From the NCBI GenBank assembly GCA_027488715.1, contig JAIYBD010000277.1:1-6334 (forward strand): a stretch of DNA of 6,334 nt. The letters are read 5' to 3'. Source of the DNA: Bacteroidota bacterium (GTDB lineage Bacteria > Bacteroidota > Bacteroidia > UBA7662 > CANHCV01). Position numbers and translations under genes: made by a program. Below are positions 1-6,021 of this stretch, in pieces. The notes under the pieces are model-generated. The model was not told the DNA's origin, did no database searches, and worked only from the letters and a program-made list of their open reading frames with translations. Positions within the stretch are counted from its first letter, which is position 1; every line of letters begins with the position of its first letter.

Positions 1-1
1 A

Positions 2-775
2 AACACGTTGAATGAAGAAATTTTATTGCCGTGGGGAATTCAATTGGGAAGTGTACAAAGTCCTTCAATTACCGAAAAAGTAACCTTGGAAGATCCTATT
101 TTCAATAATGTTTTTGCAAAAATACCTCAGAACACACGATGGCCTTCAATTCAATGGTGGAAATCTATCGGTGGCTCAGGAACTCCACTTTTTAAATGCG
201 CTAATGGAGAAGCATGGATGAGTCGATTCTCTGTACAGGGAAGTCAGGTATTTGTTTCCGGAACAGATCTAATCAATGAATCATCTGACTTCACTCAAAA
301 TGCATTGTTCGTTCCCTTCATTTATCAAACAGCACTTCAAGGAAATGCAGCATCTCCTCCCTCATTCCGATTGGGACAAGGATCCAAGTTCGTTACTTCG
401 ATCCCTTACTCACCCAAAAATCCAATCGAGCTAACTTCCTCCAGAGACACCATCATTCCCAATCAATCTTCCTTCAACGGGAATACCCAATTGGACTTTT
501 CACAAGTCCCCAATGAAACAGGATTTTACCGATACCAACAGGAATTGGGATTTGCCTTCAATGTTCCCACATTCGAATCGCAATTAAAGTTCCCCGACCA
601 AAGCGACATCAACAACTTAAAAAATCAATATCACTTCAACCTATTTGAAATCGTAGAAGCCAAGAAAGGAAGCTTGCTTGGCCACTCACCACCCATCAAA
701 TCCACTGCCTCGCGTTGGATGTTGGGTGCTGCGTTTCTCTTATTGGGTTTGGAGTGGTTCCTCGCTCGAAAATGA
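2..775 (+). CDS. BatA-domain-like membrane protein, C-terminal part (5' end outside the window)
   Basis: The frame is open to the left edge (N-T-L-N-E-E...), so the TTG at 8 is an internal Leu codon and not a start. The visible 257 residues match my memory of the C-terminal half of Bacteroidota proteins annotated 'BatA domain-containing', usually about 650-700 residues with an N-terminal double-helix BatA segment, a central soluble region and a C-terminal helix. Landmarks are WWKSIGG (nt 155-175), the motif NALFVPFIYQTAL (nt 299-337), FNVPTFESQL (nt 557-586), and a final hydrophobic helix WMLGAAFLLLGLEWFLARK (nt 716-772) with basic residues at its end. That helix would anchor the protein in the inner membrane with the preceding region on one face. 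The stop overlaps the next start by 4 nt (ATGA). The biochemical function is unknown, and the aerotolerance label of the Bat family should not be transferred. Family call moderately sure; coding status very sure. Confidence 0.75.
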   Translation, partial: NTLNEEILLPWGIQLGSVQSPSITEKVTLEDPIFNNVFAKIPQNTRWPSIQWWKSIGGSGTPLFKCANGEAWMSRFSVQGSQVFVSGTDLINESSDFTQNALFVPFIYQTALQGNAASPPSFRLGQGSKFVTSIPYSPKNPIELTSSRDTIIPNQSSFNGNTQLDFSQVPNETGFYRYQQELGFAFNVPTFESQLKFPDQSDINNLKNQYHFNLFEIVEAKKGSLLGHSPPIKSTASRWMLGAAFLLLGLEWFLARK

Positions 776-2022
776 ATACGACCCTTATCCGCTCTGCTTC
801 CATCATCGATCCGAACAGTCAATACCACGGAAGCGTAAAAGATTTGCTTATCCAAGATGGAATCATCGTCAAAATTGGCAACATCGATCCGGAAGACCAC
901 AATCAGGTGGTTTCTTACCCTGGATTAACGGTATTTCCTGGCTTTATCGACGGGCAAGCTTTTTTAGGAGAACCAGGATTCGAGGACGTTGAAACGTTGG
1001 AATCGGGATTGGCCACTGCTGCTCGAGGCGGTTTCACAGGAATTTTTTCCCTACCCAATACCTCCCCCGCCGTACAAGATAAAACAGGAATTGAATACCA
1101 AATCAGATCGGCCGCAGGACAGCCTTGTTCCCTGTATCCCATGGGATTATTGCTGAAAGACAATGGACTTGCGCCCCTTTTAGAAATGGATGAAGCCGGA
1201 GCCATCGCTTTTTACAATCCAGAGAAGTCCATTCAAGATGCAAGTTTACTTATTCGCGGATTGGAATATTCCCAACATACGGGAAAACGGATATTCAGTT
1301 TCCCTTTGGATCATTCGGTTTCTCCTTACGGCCAAATGCATGAAGGGGTGATGTCGACCCAACTGGGCATGAAAGGCATTCCCAGTTTAGCAGAAACAGT
1401 TCAAATACAACGAGATTTATCCCTGTTATCCTATGCAGGTGGTTCACTGCACATACCGACCATCTCTACCCAAGGTGCGGTTGAGTTGATTCGAAGGGCC
1501 AAAGAACAAGGGTTGGATGTTACGTGTTCGGTAGATATTCATCATTTAATTTTTTGTGATGAAGATTTATCGGGCTTTGATACGAATTTCAAATTGTCGC
1601 CGCCCCTTCGTGGTTTGGAGGATCGACAAGCTTTAATCAACGGAGTGATTGATGGAACCATTGACCACATCGTATCCAATCATCAACCGGTGAATTTTGA
1701 TCAAAAATATTGTGAATTCGGGCTTGCCCAACCTGGAGCACTAGGATTACAAACAGCGATTTTACTTTCATTAGAGTTATTCGATATGCATGTCGTTTGC
1801 CGGGCCTGGTCTTCGGGCGTACGCAAAGCTTTCGGATTGCAAATGGCCCAGATTGAGGAGGGCCGTCCTGCCGAATTGAGTTTAATTGCTTTAAATCGCC
1901 CATCGGTTTTCAAACATTCCGATCAATTATCCATCAGTTCCAACAGCCCGCTTTTTGACCGTACGTTTCAACACACGGTAGCGGGCATCATCAACAATAA
2001 TAAATCCATTATTTATGTCTAA
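772..2022 (+). CDS. Dihydroorotase-like protein, probably non-catalytic (PyrC'-type)
   Basis: This is a 416-residue amidohydrolase-superfamily protein of the class I dihydroorotase type, usual length for that family. I chose ATG 772, which overlaps the preceding stop as ATGA; an upstream in-frame TTG (715) would add 19 residues that belong to the neighbour's other frame. Dihydroorotase landmarks are clear: GEPGFEDVET (66-75), GGFTGIFSLPNTSP (86-99), MHEGVMSTQLGMKGIP (189-204), HHLIFCDEDL (257-266), FDTNFKLSPPLR (269-280), GTIDHI (295-300). The metal and substrate ligands are gone by my eye alignment: the HxH pair reads Q62-A-F64, the Arg is G66, the Asp of FSDD is N149/P150, the next His is P178, the His of HxxHiST is T230, and the catalytic Asp of DHAPH is N303. 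Ring closure of carbamoyl aspartate is therefore unlikely. Related non-catalytic homologues (Pseudomonas PyrC') act as structural partners of aspartate carbamoyltransferase; the same role here is inference. An active pyrC should lie elsewhere in the genome. Confidence 0.9.
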   Translation: MNTTLIRSASIIDPNSQYHGSVKDLLIQDGIIVKIGNIDPEDHNQVVSYPGLTVFPGFIDGQAFLGEPGFEDVETLESGLATAARGGFTGIFSLPNTSPAVQDKTGIEYQIRSAAGQPCSLYPMGLLLKDNGLAPLLEMDEAGAIAFYNPEKSIQDASLLIRGLEYSQHTGKRIFSFPLDHSVSPYGQMHEGVMSTQLGMKGIPSLAETVQIQRDLSLLSYAGGSLHIPTISTQGAVELIRRAKEQGLDVTCSVDIHHLIFCDEDLSGFDTNFKLSPPLRGLEDRQALINGVIDGTIDHIVSNHQPVNFDQKYCEFGLAQPGALGLQTAILLSLELFDMHVVCRAWSSGVRKAFGLQMAQIEEGRPAELSLIALNRPSVFKHSDQLSISSNSPLFDRTFQHTVAGIINNNKSIIYV

Positions 2023-2680
2023 TAGTCCAATCCCAGCCGCTTTTCAATCATTTGCTGCCCAAATTCAACTGAGTAACGAAGAAATTCAAAGCATTCAACC
2101 GGTCTTTTCCATGGAATCTGGGAAAGAGTTGGAGGCCCAAGCCCAATTGCAATCGTGGTTGGTGAATCACCCTCAGTGTTTACCTTACGGTCCTTTTTTA
2201 TTCGATTTATTGCTTACCGAGTTTATTTTCAAGGGTTCTTTAATTTCAGAGGAGTTTTTTGAAACTGAGGAGTGGGAAGCCATTGAAGATTCGTTTGCAG
2301 AGGAAGGAAGTGAGCTTTTAAACTTGCTGTTGTATTTGGCAGAAGCCGTAGATACGCAATCTGAAATCTCGTTAGACGATTATTTAGACGACTTTTTATT
2401 GGTTGATGAGGATGAGTTTCAAGATGAGCACGAAATTTACCGTGAAGTTATTTTGATGCGAAATCAAATCGATTCTGCTTTTCCGCCCATGATGGAGGTT
2501 TTGATGAAGAAAAAAGATGAATCGCCCTTGGGATCGATGTTCATTCCGTTATTTGTTCTTTTCTATTACCCCGATGAATTGGAATTTGCAACGGCTCAGT
2601 TGGCGAAATATACCGAAACATTGGAAGAAGAGCAGGCGATTTTCGCCATGATTCGCGGGTTTGTTGAAGGAATAAAGTAA
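2015..2680 (+). CDS. Unrecognised, strongly acidic 221-residue protein
   Basis: I do not recognise this protein. ATG 2015 overlaps the end of the dihydroorotase-like gene by 8 nt (ATGTCTAA), so it is probably made by coupled translation. There is no signal peptide and no convincing membrane helix. It has about 45 Asp/Glu against 10 Lys/Arg, with the densest acidic stretch between residues 79 and 144 (runs such as EEFFETEEWE and LVDEDEFQDEHE). Short hydrophobic stretches (FLFDLLLTEFIF 61-72, LLNLLLYLAEA 101-111, MFIPLFVLFYY 175-185) alternate with acidic segments, which suggests a soluble all-helical protein. The family is possibly lineage-restricted. Its tight coupling suggests it works with the dihydroorotase-like or the downstream membrane proteins, but nothing in the sequence names a substrate or partner. 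Confidence 0.85.
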   Translation: MSNSPIPAAFQSFAAQIQLSNEEIQSIQPVFSMESGKELEAQAQLQSWLVNHPQCLPYGPFLFDLLLTEFIFKGSLISEEFFETEEWEAIEDSFAEEGSELLNLLLYLAEAVDTQSEISLDDYLDDFLLVDEDEFQDEHEIYREVILMRNQIDSAFPPMMEVLMKKKDESPLGSMFIPLFVLFYYPDELEFATAQLAKYTETLEEEQAIFAMIRGFVEGIK

Positions 2681-2684
2681 GTCG

Positions 2685-3206
2685 ATGATTCGCAAAGTAT
2701 TTTTTGAAACAGCTTGGTGGACCGGATTATTTTCGGGAGGGATTAGCCTAGCGTTTTTCATCTACGAACAAATGAATGGAATCAATCCATTTCATCCGTT
2801 TTACACCTTTTTATCCATTTCCATACCCGTAGTAATGGTTTTATTTTCGATTGCCTACCGAAAACAAAAAATCAACGGGGGGTTCATTGGTACCGGAGAA
2901 GGAGTGGTTACCGGATTATTAACCGCCTTAATTGGAACCAACATCGCTAGCATTATTCTGTATTTTTTAATGCAAGCCAGACCTGAAATCGTTCAGGAAT
3001 ACATTACTCAGATGAGTACTGAATTTGCTGCTCAAAAAGCGGGAATTATCAAAAATCACGGAGAAAAAGCCTATTCTGATTTGATTGCTGATCTAGGAAA
3101 AACGACTTCAACGAATTTGGTTTTGGATTATTTCATTAAATCATCGGCAATTCAGTTTATATTCGCATTGTTTGCTGCAGCATTCTTTAGAAAAAAAGCA
3201 TCATGA
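2685..3206 (+). CDS. DUF4199-type four-helix membrane protein (first of a tandem pair)
   Basis: The 173-residue protein has four predicted membrane helices at about residues 10-27, 38-58, 72-96 and 145-168, a soluble loop of about 48 residues (97-144) between helices 3 and 4, and a basic C-terminus (RKKAS). This is the layout I associate with DUF4199, a Bacteroidota family of unknown function. Helix 3 is introduced by GGFIGTGEGVVTG (65-77), matching the family's GG(x)MTYxQGFxxG region in the next gene. ATG 2685 lies 4 nt after the previous stop, with no strong Shine-Dalgarno sequence, as is usual in this phylum. The stop overlaps the next gene's start by 4 nt (ATGA). The position just before glycosyltransferases suggests a supporting role in envelope synthesis; this is inference. 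No catalytic motif is visible. The family call is from memory of the fold pattern, without a profile search. Confidence 0.8.
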   Translation: MIRKVFFETAWWTGLFSGGISLAFFIYEQMNGINPFHPFYTFLSISIPVVMVLFSIAYRKQKINGGFIGTGEGVVTGLLTALIGTNIASIILYFLMQARPEIVQEYITQMSTEFAAQKAGIIKNHGEKAYSDLIADLGKTTSTNLVLDYFIKSSAIQFIFALFAAAFFRKKAS

Positions 3207-3772
3207 AAACAATAGACATGAATACCCAAGGAATATTCCAAATCAATTTTGTTCGTTGGGGGTTGATCATGGGTGGAGTTTCCATTCTGATAACCATTCT
3301 CATCAATACCCTTTTAGGTCCTGATTGGCCGGTTAGGAATTTTTTCATGAGTATGGTATTGAATCTTGCCTTGATGGTAACCCTCCTCATTTTAGGGATT
3401 AATGGTAAAAAAGCTCAACAAGAGGGAGGATTTATGACGTACGGCCAAAGTTTTTTAGAAGGTATAATCATTTTCTCCATTGCAAGTTTGCTAACCATTT
3501 CGTTTAATGCTATGTACAATTATATCATTGCTCCTGAATCTATAGAAATTGTTAAACAAGCGAGCATTGAAGTAACCGAAGATTGGATGGAAAAAGCCAA
3601 TGCATCTTCGAAAGATATCAATAAAGCCATTCGTCAAATCGAGAGTCAGGATTTTGGATTCAACATTCTTTCTATTTTGAAGCAATTACTTGGTTCCGTT
3701 GTTTTTGGTGCATTTATCTGCGCAATTATTTCATTTTTCACTCGCAAAAAGCGTCCGATGTTCGACGCCTAA
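3203..3772 (+). CDS. DUF4199-type four-helix membrane protein (second of a tandem pair)
   Basis: The 189-residue protein has membrane helices at about 18-38, 46-66, 79-109 and 155-178, an extended loop of about 45 residues between helices 3 and 4, and a basic C-terminal tail (RKKRP). The segment GGFMTYGQSFLEG (75-87) before helix 3 is a good match to the DUF4199 signature as I remember it, better than in the upstream copy, and PES at 111-113 follows helix 3 as in other members. ATG 3203 overlaps the preceding stop (ATGA); a second in-frame ATG at 3218 is possible but the coupled start is preferred. The same helix number, same long 3-4 loop and same basic tail as its neighbour point to an old tandem duplication, and the two may form a heteromer. 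The function of the family is not known. The glycosyltransferase gene begins 6 nt downstream. Confidence 0.82.
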   Translation: MKTIDMNTQGIFQINFVRWGLIMGGVSILITILINTLLGPDWPVRNFFMSMVLNLALMVTLLILGINGKKAQQEGGFMTYGQSFLEGIIIFSIASLLTISFNAMYNYIIAPESIEIVKQASIEVTEDWMEKANASSKDINKAIRQIESQDFGFNILSILKQLLGSVVFGAFICAIISFFTRKKRPMFDA

Positions 3773-3778
3773 TTTATT

Positions 3779-4744
3779 ATGGACTTATCCATTGTTATCC
3801 CCTTATTTAATGAAGATGAATCCCTTCCCGAATTGATGGAATGGATTGATCGTGTTTGCATGGCAGAATCGATCACGTATGAAGTGATCATGGTGGACGA
3901 CGGAAGTTCCGACCGATCTTGGGAGGTTATCCAGGAACTTGGTCAACGATTTTCCTCCGTTCGCGGCATTCGTTTCCGAAGAAATTACGGTAAATCTGCT
4001 GCGCTCAATACCGGCTTTCAAGCCGTTGAAGGCGATGTGGTGATCACCATGGATGCCGATTTGCAGGACAGTCCGGATGAAATTCCCGTTCTTTACCATC
4101 GCATTAAAAACGAAAAACTAGATTTGATTTCGGGTTGGAAAAAGAAGCGTTACGATCCTATTTCCAAAACCATTCCTTCCAAGTTCTTCAATTGGGTTAC
4201 CCAACGCATGAGTGGCATTCACAATCTGCACGATTTCAACTGCGGATTGAAGGCTTACCGCAAAGAAGTGGTTAAATCCATTGAAGTGTATGGAGAAATG
4301 CACCGGTATATTCCTGTAATTGCCAAATGGGCTGGATTTAAACGCATTGAAGAACAAGTTGTTCAGCACCGAGCAAGGAAATACGGAACCACCAAGTTTG
4401 GATTGGACCGTTTCGTAAAAGGATTTCTCGATTTACTTTCGATCTTTTTTGTGGGGAAATTCCGCAATGCGCCCATGCACTTTTTCGGCACATTGGGTTC
4501 CTTAACGTTTTTGGTTGGCTTTTTAGCCATGATGGGGATTCTGGGGCAAAAGTTTTACAGCATTTACTTCTCCGATGTGCCAGCCCGTTTGGTGGCCGAG
4601 AATCCGTGGTTTTTCATTTCTTTGACAGCCATGATCATCGGCACGCAGCTGTTTTTGGCTGGGTTCATTGGCGAGTTGGTGAGCCGTTTTGCGGTTAACC
4701 GAAATAATTACCAAATTTCCGAGCGTTTGCGCGTCGATGAGTAA
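3779..4744 (+). CDS. Family 2 glycosyltransferase, GtrB/DPM1/ArnC-like, membrane-bound
   Basis: This 321-residue GT-A fold enzyme probably moves a sugar from a nucleotide donor onto a polyprenyl phosphate at the cytoplasmic face of the inner membrane; donor and acceptor are inferred from the subfamily. The N-terminus shows SIVIPLFNEDESL (4-16), the donor-binding VDDGSSD (39-45), RNYGKSAALNTGF (68-80), the DxD-type metal motif MDADLQDSPDEI (91-102), DFNCGLKAYR (152-161), GEMHRYIP (172-179) and ARKYGTTKFGLDRF (199-212), all in the expected order. An amphipathic segment (212-226) leads to two C-terminal membrane helices at about 233-256 and 276-300, the GtrB arrangement. Nothing essential looks missing. 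ATG 3779 follows the previous stop by 6 nt without a Shine-Dalgarno sequence. The last 8 nt overlap the next glycosyltransferase gene (ATGAGTAA), which suggests the two enzymes act in one pathway. The exact sugar cannot be read from the sequence. Confidence 0.93.
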   Translation: MDLSIVIPLFNEDESLPELMEWIDRVCMAESITYEVIMVDDGSSDRSWEVIQELGQRFSSVRGIRFRRNYGKSAALNTGFQAVEGDVVITMDADLQDSPDEIPVLYHRIKNEKLDLISGWKKKRYDPISKTIPSKFFNWVTQRMSGIHNLHDFNCGLKAYRKEVVKSIEVYGEMHRYIPVIAKWAGFKRIEEQVVQHRARKYGTTKFGLDRFVKGFLDLLSIFFVGKFRNAPMHFFGTLGSLTFLVGFLAMMGILGQKFYSIYFSDVPARLVAENPWFFISLTAMIIGTQLFLAGFIGELVSRFAVNRNNYQISERLRVDE

Positions 4745-5861
4745 GGTAATGATTGTAGGCCCCGCCTACCCCCTTCGGGGAGGCCTCGCTACCTTCAATG
4801 AACGGCTGGCAAGGGCCTTTATGGAGGCTGGGCACGATTGTGAATTGATCAGTTTCTCTCTACAATATCCGAGTATTCTTTTCCCGGGGAAATCTCAATT
4901 TTCGGATGAGGCCCCACCCGACGATATTTTCATTCATACCAGCATCAATTCCGTGGGGCCTTTGAGTTGGTTTAAAACCGCCAAATACATCGCAAAACGC
5001 AAACCAGAATTGGTAGTGTTTCGCTATTGGATGCCTTTTATGGCACCCGCATTGGGCACAATAGCGCGATTGGTGCGAAAAAAAAGCAAGAAAACCAAAT
5101 TGGTTGCGATTACAGACAATATTATTCCCCACGAAAAATTTCCGTTCTCCAAACCACTGAATGCATACTTCTTAAAGTCGTTTCACGCCTTCATTACCAT
5201 GTCGGAAACGGTGATGAATGATTTGAAATCATTCATTCCTCAGCCTCGAGCCAAGTTATGTTTACATCCGTTGTACGACAATTTTGGATCGTTGGTTCCC
5301 AGGAATCAAGCCATTGAAAAATTGGAATTGAATCCCAACCACCACTACGTCCTTTTCTTTGGATTCATCCGCAAATACAAGGGGTTGGATTTATTATTAG
5401 AGGCTTTTGCTGATCCACGATTTAGGAATCGATCCATCCGTTTATTGATCGCGGGGGAATTTTACGATAGTCCGGAACAATACAATTCCCTCATTGAGCA
5501 ACATGATTTGGAGGAATTGATTGTAAGAAGACATGAGTTTATTCCGAATTCGGAGGTGGCTAATTATTTTTCTGCCAGTGATTTGGTGGCCTTAACCTAC
5601 CATTCAGCGACGCAAAGTGGAGTAACTCAAGTGGCATTTCATTTTGAGAAGCCCATGTTAGCAACTAGAGTTGGAGGATTGGAAGAAACTGTTCCTCACG
5701 GAAAGGTAGGATACTGTGTAGAAAATAATCCAACCATCATTGCTGATTCTATTTTAGATTTCTTTGATAACCAGCGAGAGAACGAGTTTTTGGAAGGCAT
5801 TCAAGAGGAGAAGAAAAAGTATTCATGGGATAATTTGGTCAGTGCTCTTCAAAAAATTTAA
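4737..5861 (+). CDS. Family 4 (GT-B fold) glycosyltransferase
   Basis: This 374-residue cytosolic or membrane-associated GT-B enzyme probably adds a sugar from a nucleotide donor in envelope glycan synthesis. I chose ATG 4737, which overlaps the family 2 gene by 8 nt; the longer frame from 4689 only adds residues read out of the neighbour. A second candidate ATG is at 4749. The N-terminal domain opens with MIVGPAYPLRGGLATF (5-20), a glycine-rich loop typical of family 4. The C-terminal domain has VLFFGFIRKYKGLDLLLEAF (205-224), LLIAGEFY (236-243), HEFIPNSEVANYFSASDLV (266-284) and KPMLATRVGGLEETV (305-319). The usual E-x7-E motif is not intact: the stretch YHSATQSGVTQVAFHFEKP (288-306) has Ser/Gly where the first Glu is expected, a variation seen in other family 4 members. 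It ends the coupled gene run; the tRNA promoter starts 8 nt after its stop. Acceptor and sugar are unknown. Confidence 0.9.
   Translation: MSKVMIVGPAYPLRGGLATFNERLARAFMEAGHDCELISFSLQYPSILFPGKSQFSDEAPPDDIFIHTSINSVGPLSWFKTAKYIAKRKPELVVFRYWMPFMAPALGTIARLVRKKSKKTKLVAITDNIIPHEKFPFSKPLNAYFLKSFHAFITMSETVMNDLKSFIPQPRAKLCLHPLYDNFGSLVPRNQAIEKLELNPNHHYVLFFGFIRKYKGLDLLLEAFADPRFRNRSIRLLIAGEFYDSPEQYNSLIEQHDLEELIVRRHEFIPNSEVANYFSASDLVALTYHSATQSGVTQVAFHFEKPMLATRVGGLEETVPHGKVGYCVENNPTIIADSILDFFDNQRENEFLEGIQEEKKKYSWDNLVSALQKI
4755..4784 (+). other. GC-rich region with two mutually exclusive hairpins at the start of the family 4 gene
   Basis: Two inverted repeats share bases 18-48 nt after the ATG. The first is GTAGGC-CCC-GCCTAC (4755-4769, 6 bp perfect). 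The second pairs GCCT (4764-4767) with AGGC (4781-4784) and CCCC (4769-4772) with GGGG (4777-4780) around a CTTC loop, with one bulged A. The segment is much richer in GC than the gene around it. It encodes the conserved glycine-rich loop, so part of the pattern may come from coding constraint. Whether it affects translation is unknown. Confidence 0.45.
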
Positions 5862-5869
5862 AAAACATC

Positions 5870-5899
5870 TTGCTTCGTATTGATTTTTCCTTACCTTTG
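5870..5899 (+). promoter_or_regulatory. Bacteroidota-type promoter of the tRNA-fMet gene
   Basis: A -33 element TTG (5870-5872) and a -7 element TACCTTTG (5892-5899) are separated by 19 nt, an excellent match to the Bacteroidota housekeeping consensus TTG-N19-TANNTTTG. Transcription should begin around 5903-5906, only about 8-11 nt before the mature tRNA. This element is also the strongest clue to the phylum in the window. Confidence 0.85.
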
Positions 5900-5905
5900 C
5901 AATCC

Positions 5906-5915
5906 CAAAGCTTTG
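5906..5915. repeat. 10-bp perfect palindrome at the tRNA 5' boundary
   Basis: CAAAGCTTTG lies between the -7 box and the tRNA and covers the first two tRNA bases (5914-5915). It falls at or just after the expected transcription start and on the RNase P cleavage point. It may be chance. Confidence 0.5.
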
Positions 5916-5986
5916 CGGGGTGGAGCAGTTGGTAGCTCGCTGGGCTCATAACCCAGAGGTCATAGGTTCGAGTCCTGTCCCCGCTA
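5914..5986 (+). tRNA. Initiator tRNA-fMet, anticodon CAT
   Basis: The 73 bases fold into a full cloverleaf: acceptor stem 5914-5920 with 5979-5985, D stem GAGC/GCTC (5923-5926 with 5935-5938), anticodon stem CTGGG/CCCAG (5940-5944 with 5952-5956), anticodon loop CTCATAA with CAT at 5947-5949, variable loop AGGTC, T stem ATAGG/CCTGT around TTCGAGT (5967-5973), discriminator A 5986. It is the initiator and not the elongator or a tRNA-Ile with modified CAT: the first acceptor pair is unpaired (T1 opposite T72), the anticodon stem has three stacked G-C pairs next to the loop, and the D stem has the A11-T24 pair. CCA is not encoded (CTA follows), so it is added after transcription. It delivers formyl-Met to the ribosomal P site. 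Confidence 0.96.
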
Positions 5987-5993
5987 CTAAGTC

Positions 5994-6021
5994 AAGCCAG
6001 TTCTTTCGAACTGGCTTTTTT
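5994..6021 (+). terminator. Intrinsic terminator after the tRNA gene
   Basis: A perfect 10-bp stem (AAGCCAGTTC, 5994-6003, with GAACTGGCTT, 6008-6017) closes a TTTC loop and runs into six T (6016-6021), followed by further T-rich sequence. It ends the tRNA transcript. As no other terminator is seen after the upstream operon, it may also stop read-through from those genes. Confidence 0.93.

Noticed and set aside
8..10. TTG at 8 as the start of the first gene
   Set aside because: The frame is open upstream to the edge and the protein looks like the C-terminal half of a larger family, so it is partial.
715..771. TTG 715 as the start of the dihydroorotase-like gene
   Set aside because: The 19 added residues have no family match and lie in the neighbour's membrane-helix codons; ATG 772 gives the usual family N-terminus.
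772..2022. Calling this gene pyrC with an active pyrimidine-pathway role
   Set aside because: The metal ligands and catalytic Asp are replaced, so the symbol would mislead.
4689..4736. Upstream start for the family 4 glycosyltransferase
   Set aside because: The extra residues precede the normal beta-strand start of the fold and are read out of the family 2 gene; ATG 4737 fits the coupling pattern.
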